From: Zoogloeaceae bacterium
Lineage (GTDB): Bacteria; Pseudomonadota; Gammaproteobacteria; Burkholderiales; Rhodocyclaceae
DNA length: 14,498 nucleotides
Assembly: GCA_031259605.1 (NCBI GenBank)
Contig: JAIRLE010000076.1
Span: 1 to 14,498 of the forward strand
Direction of reading: 5' to 3'
Below, one piece after another: positions 1 to 7,750 of this stretch. How positions within the stretch are numbered: the stretch's first letter is position 1; every line of letters begins with the position of its first letter. A model generated the notes under the pieces. That model ran no database searches. It worked only from the letters and a program-made list of their open reading frames with translations, and was not told the origin of the DNA. The position numbers were made by a program, and so were the translations under genes.

Positions 1-653
1 TCGAAAAGGATCATGATGCGATTTTCCGCCACGTCCTCGCGGTACGTGTAACCCTTTCCCATCATTTCAATGCTCTGACGCGCGCGGAGTTTACGCAGTT
101 CCTCGATGCGCTCCTCGATGCGGTGGATATTCGCGTTTCCGTTCTGAAAAGCCCAAGCTGCATGGCCGATTTTTCCGTAGCAGTCAGGCGTAAGGATTCT
201 TTCGGCAATTTTTTCCGCGAAGCCTGCGGCGATCAGCGCGTCCTTCCTGTCTTCTGGTCGAGTGGAGCGGACGATCCTGTTCGCGGATTTCATCATGGCC
301 TGATTTTCGACAGCCGCATCCAGTTCTTTTTGCAATTTTGTGATGGCGTCCGGGTCGTCGCCAGATATGCCGCCCGTGCCGACGCTTGCGGCCTTTCGCG
401 TGAGGTAGTCCGCTTTTTCTTGCAGGGAAAAGGATTTGCCAAACGTGTTATGGATGCGATCCCGAAAACGGCGATCCCGGCCTTCGCTGTGATGGCCGAC
501 AAGGATCGGCTGGCCGAACGGGATGCACTCGGCCATTTTCCTGGCGTTCCGATACGCCGCCATGCTTTCCGCTTCCGCCCGTGCAGCAGCGACTTCCAAA
601 CGTTCGCGGCGAGCTTCCAGGCGTTGCGCGTAAGCGTTCGCCGTCGTCCGCAA
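1..653 (-). CDS. DUF3560 domain protein, 3' end cut by window edge
   Basis: Reading from 653 down to base 3 gives 217 uninterrupted residues that run off the window. The centre (residues 43-66) carries the family hallmark IPFGQPILVGHHSEGRDRR. It is preceded by an Arg/Glu/Ala-rich helical segment (residues 8-40, probable coiled coil) and followed by KAASVGTGGISGDDPDAI (87-104), a second charged helix (175-193) and YTYREDVAENRIMILF at the visible end. This pattern matches DUF3560 proteins, which are common on plasmids, integrative elements and phages and have no established function. No ATG lies at a sensible place; I chose TTG at 653 because GGAG sits 5 bases upstream and the residues after it resemble family N-termini. 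ATGs at codons 31 and 40 would cut into the helix. The family call is secure, the start less so. Confidence 0.8.
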   Translation of the reverse strand, partial: MRTTANAYAQRLEARRERLEVAAARAEAESMAAYRNARKMAECIPFGQPILVGHHSEGRDRRFRDRIHNTFGKSFSLQEKADYLTRKAASVGTGGISGDDPDAITKLQKELDAAVENQAMMKSANRIVRSTRPEDRKDALIAAGFAEKIAERILTPDCYGKIGHAAWAFQNGNANIHRIEERIEELRKLRARQSIEMMGKGYTYREDVAENRIMILF

Positions 654-1219
654 AGGCTGCTCCGTGGACGCTCTGGGGGGTGTGGCCGCCTGATTTCTGG
701 TGTGGTGTTTCTGGTGGAATAGGCTTGCCCATCCGGGTGAACGGTTGGGCGGCTCCGCCGCCCTGGGGCGACAGGAAGGGGAGGGCGCATTGAGGGCGAG
801 GCGTCCGGCTGTTGGCTGGCCATGATGCGGATTTTCGGGGGGATGCTTTGCTCTGGTGTTGTTTCCGCCGCCCGGATGGGCGGAAGGGCAAGGGGGCAGA
901 AGGGCGCGCAGCGTCCCGCGCAAGCGGGATGAGCCGGATGGCGAAACCCTGGCGGCACCCGCTCGCCGCATCGCGGCGATTTCGGGCCGGCGGAGAACGG
1001 AAGACAAAGCGCGCCGGGCATGCCCACGGCGGCTGCCCTTGCAAAAATGCACATGGCAAGATACCGTTCCTTCGGATTGCCGACCATTGACCACAAGAGG
1101 CGCGCGGTGATCGCCCTGTCCCCTGGATTGCGCAACCCTGCCCCGGAGATCGAATGCGGATTTTCGATCCCTGATCTATAGTTACGCCCTGATCCTTTCA
1201 TCCATCCACAGGAGCCGTC
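654..1219. other. Long intergenic stretch, no convincing gene
   Basis: This stretch separates the divergent DUF3560 and ppk2 genes. Open frames exist on both strands, but their translations are Arg/Pro/Ala-rich and look like GC-driven shadow frames; I recognise no protein family. Small hairpins are visible: gggcggc-tcc-gccgccc at 747-763 and tcccgc-gcaa-gcggga near 911-926. A TATAGT hexamer around 1178-1183 could be a -10 element for ppk2, but no good -35 box goes with it. No tRNA or terminator with a T-tract was seen. Confidence 0.5.
747..763. repeat. Perfect 7-bp stem hairpin
   Basis: gggcggc, loop tcc, gccgccc: a perfect inverted repeat upstream of the minus-strand DUF3560 gene. There is no T-run beside it, so nothing marks it as a terminator; role unknown. 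Confidence 0.45.
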
Positions 1220-2413
1220 ATGCCAATACCCAAAACGACAAGCCGGAGCAAAAAGCCGCTATCCGCCGCCCCAGTCGCAAAACCGCTCGAATCCCCTGTC
1301 CGCCCCCGTCCGGCGCGATTGGGAGATATCGCCGCCTCTTCCACGCAATCCGGCATCGCGGCATTTGAAATCGGTCAGGCAACCACGGCGGCGCGGGAAT
1401 CCAAGGTCGTCGCCATGACGGATATCTTGCAGACCGCCGCCAAGGACAATCTTCAATCCGTCGCCGACATCCTGAAAACCATACTCGCCGGCGCGTCGCC
1501 CGACGACGTGGCGGCATTGCACGACATTTTCCTGAAACGGACCAATGGCTTCGACGGTGCCAGAATGACGCGCCATGACGACATTCTGGCCGACGACTGG
1601 CGCGAGGGCGGCTATCCCTACAAGAACCTGATGTCGCGCAAGAACTATGAAAAACAAAAATACCAGTTGCAGGTGGAACTCCTGAAATTGCAGGCCTGGG
1701 TCAAGGAAACCGGGCAGCGCGTGGTGATTCTCTTTGAAGGCCGGGACGCGGCAGGCAAGGGCGGCACCATCAAGCGTTTCATGGAACATTTGAATCCACG
1801 CGGCGCAAAGGTGGTGGCGCTGGAAAAACCCTCCGAAGTCGAGCGCGGACAGTGGTATTTCCAGCGTTACATCCAGCACCTGCCGACCCAGGGGGAAATC
1901 GTGCTCTTCGACCGTTCCTGGTACAACCGCGCCGGCGTGGAACGGGTGATGGGCTTCTGCACGCCGGACGAATACGCGGAATTCATGCGGCAATGCCCGG
2001 AATTCGAGCGTAATCTGGTGAGGAGCGGCATCCATCTCGTCAAGTTCTGGTTCTCGGTCTCCCGCGAAGAGCAGCGCCGTCGCTTCAGGGAACGCAAGAA
2101 TCATCCCCTGAAGCAATGGAAGCTCTCGCCCATCGACATGGCTTCCCTCGATAAATGGGACGAATACACCAAGGCCAAGGAAGCCATGTTCTTCTACACG
2201 GACACGGCGGATTCCCCCTGGACGGTGGTAAAATCCGACTGCAAGAAACGCGCGCGGCTGAACGCCATGCGCTACGTGCTGCACAGGTTCCCCTACACCA
2301 ACAAGGATATCCAGCGCATCGGCCAACTGGACGCCCTGCTCCTGGGACGCGCCAACGTGGTGCGGGAACTGGGCGAACGGCATGAAAGCACGCCGCCGGA
2401 TCTGTCATCCTGA
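1220..2413 (+). CDS. ppk2: Polyphosphate kinase 2 (PPK2 family)
   Basis: PPK2 enzymes transfer phosphate between inorganic polyphosphate and nucleotides in the cytoplasm; many class I members mainly make ATP or GTP from the diphosphate. The 397-residue product has one catalytic domain: Walker A GRDAAGKGGT (174-183), the KPSEVERGQWYFQRYIQHLP segment (203-222), Walker B with EIVLFDRSWYNRAGVE (226-241) and a basic lid RERKNHPLKQWKLSP (290-304). The ATG at 1220 has AGGAG 5 bases upstream. The first ~60 residues are Ala/Pro/Ser/Lys-rich and look disordered, making the protein longer than simple one-domain PPK2s; ATG at codon 66 is an alternative start but lacks the same ribosome-site support. The gene stands alone, followed after 61 bases by repeat copy A. 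Family is near certain; subclass and nucleotide preference are inferred. Confidence 0.95.
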   Translation: MPIPKTTSRSKKPLSAAPVAKPLESPVRPRPARLGDIAASSTQSGIAAFEIGQATTAARESKVVAMTDILQTAAKDNLQSVADILKTILAGASPDDVAALHDIFLKRTNGFDGARMTRHDDILADDWREGGYPYKNLMSRKNYEKQKYQLQVELLKLQAWVKETGQRVVILFEGRDAAGKGGTIKRFMEHLNPRGAKVVALEKPSEVERGQWYFQRYIQHLPTQGEIVLFDRSWYNRAGVERVMGFCTPDEYAEFMRQCPEFERNLVRSGIHLVKFWFSVSREEQRRRFRERKNHPLKQWKLSPIDMASLDKWDEYTKAKEAMFFYTDTADSPWTVVKSDCKKRARLNAMRYVLHRFPYTNKDIQRIGQLDALLLGRANVVRELGERHESTPPDLSS

Positions 2414-2474
2414 AATCATTGACGGCAAGACGATATGCTTTCCGGATCGTCATCTCCCGAAAGGAAAGCGAAAT

Positions 2475-2632
2475 TCAGCGGCAGCCCTTCAGGGCTGCCG
2501 GTCTGGCTCCATTGGGAAGGGGTTTCTCTCCCTACCCAATGACTGCGGTCGAAACCCCGGCCGAGGCCGGGGTCTCGACCTTCGCGCCTTTCTTACGGGC
2601 GGGGTTTCAAACCGGAGTTCGTTTTACGATGA
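2475..2632 (+). repeat. ~159-bp structured repeat, copy A
   Basis: This 158-base stretch reappears at 4428-4586 in the same orientation; by hand alignment there are 14 mismatches and one single-base gap (about 90% identity). It folds into successive hairpins: H1 2479-2500 (10 bp, cggcagccct/agggctgccg); H2 with outer stem 2510-2516/2535-2541 and an inner GGG/CCC stem; H3 2547-2580 (ggtcga/tcgacc outside, accccggcc/ggccggggt inside); and a small ggttt/aaacc stem at about 2602-2612. The copies are not in the same reading frame because of the gap, so it is not a conserved peptide. No transposase or T-tract is present. This copy lies between ppk2 and the DUF3298 gene and reaches that gene's first possible ATG. 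Confidence 0.85.
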
Positions 2633-3462
2633 AAGAAAAACACATGAACCCAGCGCGCTTGCGCCACACGTATTCCGCGGCAATTGGTCTCGCGCTCCTC
2701 CTCCTCACGTCGTCCGTCCGACCGGACGGACCGGACGAATACGCCGCCTACGCGCCACACGAGGAACAGACCTATCAGGCCAAATCCTGCCTGCATGACG
2801 CGCGGGGCGAGGAACGCTGCGCCCAAAGCCGACTGACCGTCACGCGTTTCCCTGACGCGAAATGGCTGGATGCCCTGCTGGCGCAAAAGGCGGTCTGTTG
2901 TGTATTTGGCGCGCTGGAAACCTACCGCGCGGCAGGTTTTCAGGCGGTCGTGGACACGCTCGCGCAACTGGACGAAGCCTACAAGGAAGGCGATGAGTAC
3001 ATTTCCGGCGATGAATCATACGGAGAACTGAAATTCGGCGGACGTTACGGCGGCTTCCTGCAGTTCTCCTACCACGTCTGGACTTACAGCGCCGGCGCGG
3101 CGCACGGTCAGGGCGGCATCGAGAATTTCCTGTTGAACGTCGACACCCATGCGCCGGTGGCGCTGGAGGAAATCCTCGTCACGCCGGAAAAGCGCGCCGC
3201 GCTGGATGAACGCCAGCGAGCCGCCTACCGGGACTGGCTCGTGGAGCACAAGGTGACTTCCAGCGACCGCAAGGAACAGGACGCCTTTCTCGCCGAATGG
3301 TTCTCTCCCAACGGCAACTGGAAGATCGTCAAAGACGGACTGGCCTTCAATTACAGCAGTTACGAAGCAGGCCCCTACGCGATCGGCATGCCGGAAGTCC
3401 GGGTGCCGAAAGCGGCGCTGGAAGGCATCGTCAAACCGGGAATCCTGAAGCTCATCCCGTGA
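2629..3462 (+). CDS. Secreted DUF3298 (RsiV-like) domain protein
   Basis: The product (277 residues from ATG 2629) starts with a short basic stretch and a hydrophobic segment YSAAIGLALLLLTSS, a typical export signal without a lipobox cysteine, so I expect a periplasmic protein. The middle and end carry the DUF3298 signature: YHVWTYSAGAAHGQGGIENFLLNVDT, a VALEEIL segment, and the C-terminal NYSSYEAGPYAIGMPEVRVP. This domain occurs in RsiV-type anti-sigma factors, where it binds lysozyme, and in many periplasmic proteins of unknown role; no sigma factor gene is beside it here. Cysteines at CCVF and near the N-terminus may form disulfides. Start choice is open: ATG 2629 has GGAG 11 bases upstream and lies inside repeat copy A; ATG 2644 has a GAAAG 8 bases upstream. 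Family call good, role unknown. Confidence 0.82.
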   Translation: MKEKHMNPARLRHTYSAAIGLALLLLTSSVRPDGPDEYAAYAPHEEQTYQAKSCLHDARGEERCAQSRLTVTRFPDAKWLDALLAQKAVCCVFGALETYRAAGFQAVVDTLAQLDEAYKEGDEYISGDESYGELKFGGRYGGFLQFSYHVWTYSAGAAHGQGGIENFLLNVDTHAPVALEEILVTPEKRAALDERQRAAYRDWLVEHKVTSSDRKEQDAFLAEWFSPNGNWKIVKDGLAFNYSSYEAGPYAIGMPEVRVPKAALEGIVKPGILKLIP

Positions 3463-3487
3463 GCGCGGCCTTCGGCGCGAGGTTCAT

Positions 3488-4459
3488 GTGAAACCGCCCG
3501 CCATCCTGCTGATGGGGCCGACCGCCAGCGGCAAGACCAGTCTGGCGCTGGAATTGGCGGAGCGTTTCCCGCTCGGAATCGTCAGCGTCGATTCCGCCCT
3601 GGTGTTTTCGGACATGGATATCGGCACGGCCAAGCCGGACAGGGAAACGCTTGCCCGTTTCCCGCATCGCCTCGTCGACCTCATCACGCCGGAAGAACAT
3701 TATTCCGCCGCCCGTTTCCGTGAGGACGCGCTGGCGGCGATGGCGGAAATCACCGCCCATGGACAGATTCCGCTCCTCGTGGGCGGCACCATGCTCTATT
3801 TCAGGGCGCTGCTGGAAGGTCTTGCCGACCTGCCGCGCGCCGACCCCGTCATTCGGGCGGCTCTGGACGCGGAAGCGCGGGAAAAGGGCTGGCCCGCCCT
3901 GCATGCGGAACTGGCGATGCGCGACCCGCAAACCGCCGCCCGTCTTTCCCCCGGGGACAGCCAGCGCATCCAACGGGCGCTGGAAATCTGCCGGCTCACC
4001 GGCGGCGGCATGACGGAACTCCTGGCAAGAGAGAGGGAAGCGCCGCCGCGCTACCGTTTTCTCAAGCTCGCCCTGTTGCCGTCGGCACGCCCTCCGCTCG
4101 CCGAGCGCATTGCCCGGCGTTTTCAGGCGATGCTGGCGGATGGCCTGATCGAAGAGGTGGAATGCCTGCGCCGCCGTTATCGTTTGCATCCCGGCCTGCC
4201 TTCCATGCGCTGCGTGGGTTATCGGCAGGTTTGGGCATGGATGGAAGGCGAATTCGACCGCGCCGAACTCGCCGACCGGGGCATTTTCGCCACGCGTCAA
4301 CTCGCCAAACGGCAAATCACCTGGTTGACCAACACCTTGCCAGGTGAAGTGTTCGATTGCCTGGAGACCGGACTTGGCGAACAGGTGATGGAACGGGTAG
4401 CGGAATTCCTGCGTTCCGGAGCAAAAATCAGCGACAGCCCTTCAGGGCTGTCGGTCTGA
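3488..4459 (+). CDS. miaA: tRNA dimethylallyltransferase MiaA
   Basis: MiaA adds a dimethylallyl group to A37 of tRNAs that read codons starting with U. The 323-residue product has the P-loop GPTASGKTSLA (10-20), SVDSALVFSDMDIGTAKP (33-50, with the catalytic Asp35), VGGTMLYFRALLEGL (98-112), SPGDSQRIQRALEI (154-167), RCVGYRQVW (241-249) and the C-terminal ATRQLAKRQITWL (268-280). It starts with GTG at 3488, supported by GAGG 5 bases upstream; the ATG two bases earlier is out of frame. It follows the DUF3298 gene by 25 bases, so the two may be co-transcribed. Oddly, the last nine residues and the stop codon come from repeat copy B (from 4428), so the natural C-terminus appears to have been replaced. 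The usual neighbour hfq is absent. The core enzyme looks intact. Confidence 0.96.
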   Translation: MKPPAILLMGPTASGKTSLALELAERFPLGIVSVDSALVFSDMDIGTAKPDRETLARFPHRLVDLITPEEHYSAARFREDALAAMAEITAHGQIPLLVGGTMLYFRALLEGLADLPRADPVIRAALDAEAREKGWPALHAELAMRDPQTAARLSPGDSQRIQRALEICRLTGGGMTELLAREREAPPRYRFLKLALLPSARPPLAERIARRFQAMLADGLIEEVECLRRRYRLHPGLPSMRCVGYRQVWAWMEGEFDRAELADRGIFATRQLAKRQITWLTNTLPGEVFDCLETGLGEQVMERVAEFLRSGAKISDSPSGLSV

Positions 4460-4586
4460 CTCCATTGGGAAGGGGTTTCTCTCCCCTCGATAATGGCTAC
4501 GGTCGAAACCCCGGTCTCGACCGGGGTCTCGACCTTCGCGCCTTTCTTGCGGGCGGGGTTTCAAACCGGAGTTCGTTTTACGATGA
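4428..4586 (+). repeat. ~159-bp structured repeat, copy B
   Basis: Second copy of the element at 2475-2632, same strand. It preserves the hairpins despite sequence change: in H1 the pair G2481-C2498 of copy A is A4434-T4451 here; in H3 the pair C2561-G2566 is T4515-A4520 here. In H2 the outer stem becomes ccatt/aatgg (4462-4466/4492-4496) with an inner agggg/cccct. H3 spans 4501-4534. It sits between the convergent genes miaA and paaK, overlapping the last codons of miaA, where a stem-loop could help end transcription from both sides, though no T-tract follows. Confidence 0.85.
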
Positions 4587-4601
4587 CGGCAAGGCGCGTT
4601 T

Positions 4602-5909
4602 TCAATCCTTTTTCTTCCGGTGATCAATCACCCGCACCGCCTTGCCCATCGAACGTTCGACCGAACCGGTGGGATGCACCCTGACCTCGCAGGTAAGGCC
4701 GATGAAGTCCTTGATGTCCTTTTGCACCTTGGCGGCGACGTGATCCATGTATTCCTGCCCCTTGGCGTACAACGGCGGGCTGGCCTCGACGTTGATGCGC
4801 AATGAATCCATGAAGCCCTCGCGGAAAACCTCGATCTGATAAAACGGCGAAAGCGTTTCCGTCCGCATCAGAATGGCTTCCACTTGCGTGGGAAAGACAT
4901 TGACGCCGCGAATAATCAGCATGTCGTCCGAACGTCCGGTGATGCGGCGCATCCGCAGATGGGTGCGCCCGCATTTACAGGGCGCGACATCCAGCACGGA
5001 AATGTCGCGGGTGCGAAAACGCAGCATGGGGAAGGCTTCGCGGGTCAGCGAGGTAATGACAATCTCGCCCCGCTCGCCCGGCGGCAACGGCTCGCCGGTG
5101 TCGATATCCACGCACTCGACCAGGAAGTGATCCTCCCAGACATGCAATCCTTTCTTGCCCTCCAGGCATTCGATGCCGACGCCCGGCCCCATGAGTTCAG
5201 TGAGGCCATAGATATCCAGCGCGTCAATGCCCATGCGCGACTCCAGTTCGTAACGCATTTCCTCGCTCCACGGCTCCGCGCCAAAAAGCCCCACGCGCAG
5301 CGGCAGCTTGCGAATGTCGATATCCAGCTTTTCCGCCTCTTCCGCAATGTTCAGAGCATAGGAGGGCGTACAGCTCAAGGCGGTGGGCGCAAGGTCGGCG
5401 AGCAGCATCACCTGTTTTTGCGTCTGTCCGCCGGACATGGGGATGACCGTGACGCCGAAGGTTTCCGCCGCGCCATGCAGCCCCAGGCCGCCGGTGAACA
5501 GGCCATATCCATAAGCGTTGTGCAGCCGGTCGCCGGGCGCCAGACCCGCCGCGCCCAGGCAGCGCGCGCCCAGTTCTCCCCAGTTGGCGACATCGCGCCG
5601 CGTGTAGCCGACCACCACGGGTTTGCCCGAGGTGCCGGAAGAGGCATGCACCCGCGCCACCTGGTCGGGCGGCACGGCAAACATGTCGTAGGGATAGTTG
5701 TCGCGCAGTTGCTCCTTTTTGGTGAAGGGCAGGAACTTCACGTCGGCGAGCGTCTGGATGTGATGCGGCTTGATTTCCAGTTCATCCATCGCTTCGCGGT
5801 AGAACTTCACGGTCTCGTAACAGCGCGCCACGGTCGCCTGCAAGCGGCGCAATTGCAGGATTTCCAGTTCCTCGCGCGGAAGCGTTTCGTTGTCAATGTC
5901 GAAAATCAT
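4602..5909 (-). CDS. paaK: Phenylacetate-CoA ligase PaaK
   Basis: This cytoplasmic AMP-forming ligase activates phenylacetate to phenylacetyl-CoA, the entry step of phenylacetate breakdown. The 435 residues (usual family length about 430-440) include the ATP-binding HASSGTSGKPVVVGYT (88-103), YGYGLFTGGLG (133-143), GAEPW (210-214), YGLTELMGPGVG (234-245), RFRTRDIS (297-304), a CKCG pair (311-314), GRSDDMLIIRGVNVFPTQVE (325-344) and the C-terminal lysine Lys423 within GKAVRV. The ATG at 5909 has GGAGAG just upstream. A TAGAAT (minus strand, 5984-5979) could be its -10 box, and a 10-bp palindrome gtcggccgac (5992-6001) lies just upstream of it. No other paa genes are nearby, so the gene may serve an anaerobic or isolated aryl-acid route; closely related aryl-CoA ligases cannot be excluded. 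Confidence 0.93.
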   Translation of the reverse strand: MIFDIDNETLPREELEILQLRRLQATVARCYETVKFYREAMDELEIKPHHIQTLADVKFLPFTKKEQLRDNYPYDMFAVPPDQVARVHASSGTSGKPVVVGYTRRDVANWGELGARCLGAAGLAPGDRLHNAYGYGLFTGGLGLHGAAETFGVTVIPMSGGQTQKQVMLLADLAPTALSCTPSYALNIAEEAEKLDIDIRKLPLRVGLFGAEPWSEEMRYELESRMGIDALDIYGLTELMGPGVGIECLEGKKGLHVWEDHFLVECVDIDTGEPLPPGERGEIVITSLTREAFPMLRFRTRDISVLDVAPCKCGRTHLRMRRITGRSDDMLIIRGVNVFPTQVEAILMRTETLSPFYQIEVFREGFMDSLRINVEASPPLYAKGQEYMDHVAAKVQKDIKDFIGLTCEVRVHPTGSVERSMGKAVRVIDHRKKKD

Positions 5910-6024
5910 GATCTCTCCGATGTGCTCGCCAGACGGCGATGTTTTCCAGGGAAAAGGGGCATCCCCGGGATGAACGGGATTCTACCCCGATGTCGGCCGA
6001 CGCATGGCGCGAAAACATGCGCCG

Positions 6025-6300
6025 TCATCCCCGGAGACGGCGCTGCCCGTTCTCGCCCGCCAGCTCCGCCCGGAGCGCGGCTTCATCCAGAAAGTAATGG
6101 CAGATCTCTGTTTTTCCCGACAGCAGCACCGGCACCCGCTCATCGTAACGCGCCAGCGCCGGATCGGCGTCGGCATCCAGCACTTCCAGCATAGCGCCGT
6201 ATTCCGTCAGCAAGGGTTGCAGCGCCGCCTCCATCTCATGACAGAGGTGGCAATAGGCGCGGCTGATCAGGGTCAGCGTCCGCGTCCGCGTCTCAGTCAT
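6025..6300 (-). CDS. Glutaredoxin-family (DUF836-like) thioredoxin-fold protein
   Basis: A 91-residue thioredoxin-fold protein with the redox motif CHLC (Cys17, Cys20) after the first strand, and the RVPVL segment that supplies the cis-proline loop of glutaredoxins. The size and the AYCHLCHEM pattern fit the small glutaredoxin-like family (Glutaredoxin_2/DUF836) that follows mucD in many betaproteobacteria. Its specific substrate is not known. The ATG at 6300 lies inside the end of mucD: the two genes overlap by 8 bases (6293-6300), implying translational coupling. A longer frame upstream lies within mucD and is not needed. A 5-bp stem (ggcgc/gcgcc) follows the stop on the minus strand, without a T-run. 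Confidence 0.85.
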   Translation of the reverse strand: MTETRTRTLTLISRAYCHLCHEMEAALQPLLTEYGAMLEVLDADADPALARYDERVPVLLSGKTEICHYFLDEAALRAELAGENGQRRLRG

Positions 6301-7750
6301 TGATGCCCTTGACGGTAATGAACACCTGTTGATCGCCGCGCCGCACCAGCAGGGTAACATTGGCGCTCTTGCCGAAGGGCGCAAGCAGTTTGTTGAATTG
6401 CTCGACACCGCGAATTTCGTGGCGCGCGCCCTTGTCGATCAGGGCAAGGATGATGTCGCCCACACGCAAGTCCGCACGGACGGCGTTACTGCGGATTTCC
6501 TCGATGACCAGGCCGCCGCTGACATTCAGTTGCCGTTGCCGCTCGGCGGAAAGCTCGCTCACGACCAACCCCAACCGGGTGGCTTCGCGTTCCGCCCTGG
6601 GCGCGCGTTTTACGCGCGCGCTCCGTTCGGATTGCTCTTCCTGGATTTCACCCACGGTCATGACCAGTTCGCGCGCCGCGCCCTTGCGCCATACCCGCAC
6701 CCTGACCTTGCCGCCGGGCTTGCTGGCCGCCACGATGCGCGGCAAGTCGGCGGATACGGCGATTTCCTTGCCGTCAAAGCGCAGAATCACGTCGCCCGCT
6801 TCAATCCCCGCCTGCTCGGCGGGGCCGCCTTTTTCCACGGAATTGACAATTGCGCCCATCGCTTTTTCCAGTCCGAAAGACTCGGCCAGTTCGCGCGTCA
6901 CTTCCTGAATCACCACGCCCATGCGTCCCCGGCTCACCTTGCCCGTGGCGCGCAACTGCGCCTGCACTTCCATCGCCACGTCAATGGGAATGGCGAACGA
7001 CAACCCCATGTAGCCGCCGCTGCGACTGTAAATCTGCGAGTTGATGCCCACGACTTCGCCCTGCATGTTGAACAGCGGCCCGCCGGAATTGCCGGGATTG
7101 ACCGCCACGTCCGTCTGGATGAACGGCACGTAATTTTCCTGCGGCAGCGAGCGTCCCTTGGCGGAAACGATACCCGCCGTCACCGAATTCTCGAACCCGA
7201 AGGGCGAGCCGATCGCCACCACCCACTCACCCACGCGCAGCTTTTCCGGGCTGCCCAGACGCGCCACCGGCAACCCCGTCGCTTCAATCTTGATCAGCGC
7301 CACATCGGTGCGCCGATCCGCGCCGATGATGCGCGCGGAAAATTCGCGCCGGTCATTCAGGCGCACCGTAACCTCATCGGCGGAATCGACCACATGCGCG
7401 TTGGTCAGGATGTAGCCGTCCGGCGTGACGATGAAGCCGGACCCCAGCGAATGCCGCTCCGATTCGCGCGGCGTGCTGGGCAGGCCGCGCGGCGTGAACC
7501 GCCGGAAAAATTCGAACATGGGGTCATTCTCATCAAATGGAAACCCCGGAAAGCCCTGCGCGCCGGAACGACCGCGCACAATCTGCGTGGTGCTGATATT
7601 GACCACCACCTGCCCCTGCCGCTCAGCCAGATCGGCAAAATCAGGGAGAGAACGCGCTGCCGCCGTGTTCGTCTGCGCCCAGACGCCGCCGCTCAGCGGC
7701 AAAAGCATGGCCAACGCCAACAGCAAACGCGTGAATCGTCGTTGCATCAT
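6293..7750 (-). CDS. mucD: DegP/DegQ-type periplasmic serine protease MucD
   Basis: HtrA-family protease that degrades misfolded envelope proteins in the periplasm. The 485-residue product starts with a signal peptide (residues 1-25, ending GGVWA). The trypsin-like domain shows the triad His119 (TNAHVV), Asp149 (RRTDVALIK) and Ser222 (GNSGGPLF), with the LGSGFIV, IGSPFGFENSVTAGIVS and GYMGLSFAIPID blocks around it. Two PDZ domains follow (about 275-365 and 390-480). The ATG at 7750 has a full AGGAGG 7 bases upstream; the second ATG, at 7747, fits less well. It overlaps rseC by four bases (ATGA) and the glutaredoxin by eight. In gamma- and betaproteobacteria mucD usually follows rseC or rseB and belongs to the sigma-E envelope-stress response; no sigma-E promoter is recognised here. 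Confidence 0.95.
   Translation of the reverse strand: MMQRRFTRLLLALAMLLPLSGGVWAQTNTAAARSLPDFADLAERQGQVVVNISTTQIVRGRSGAQGFPGFPFDENDPMFEFFRRFTPRGLPSTPRESERHSLGSGFIVTPDGYILTNAHVVDSADEVTVRLNDRREFSARIIGADRRTDVALIKIEATGLPVARLGSPEKLRVGEWVVAIGSPFGFENSVTAGIVSAKGRSLPQENYVPFIQTDVAVNPGNSGGPLFNMQGEVVGINSQIYSRSGGYMGLSFAIPIDVAMEVQAQLRATGKVSRGRMGVVIQEVTRELAESFGLEKAMGAIVNSVEKGGPAEQAGIEAGDVILRFDGKEIAVSADLPRIVAASKPGGKVRVRVWRKGAARELVMTVGEIQEEQSERSARVKRAPRAEREATRLGLVVSELSAERQRQLNVSGGLVIEEIRSNAVRADLRVGDIILALIDKGARHEIRGVEQFNKLLAPFGKSANVTLLVRRGDQQVFITVKGIND

Noticed and set aside
123..722. 199-residue plus-strand open frame
   Set aside because: Antisense to the DUF3560 gene; no domain of its own.
293..1201. 302-residue minus-strand open frame
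   Set aside because: Its left part is a shadow of the DUF3560 frame, which has the family motif in another frame; the rest is Arg/Pro-rich without any recognisable domain.
1259..2383. 374-residue open frame antisense to ppk2
   Set aside because: High-GC mirror frame of a well-supported PPK2 gene; no family features.
2419..2628. N-terminal extension of the DUF3298 frame through repeat A
   Set aside because: It would add 70 residues before a clear signal peptide, and the repeat is not frame-conserved between copies.
4428..4586. Classical rho-independent terminator between miaA and paaK
   Set aside because: Strong hairpins exist but no T-tract follows on either strand; kept only as a repeat.
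4884..6194. 436-residue plus-strand open frame over paaK
   Set aside because: Antisense shadow of paaK, rich in His/Gln/Arg.
6301..6408. 36-residue N-terminal extension of the glutaredoxin frame
   Set aside because: It lies within mucD and does not resemble glutaredoxin sequence; ATG 6300 fits the fold and the overlap.
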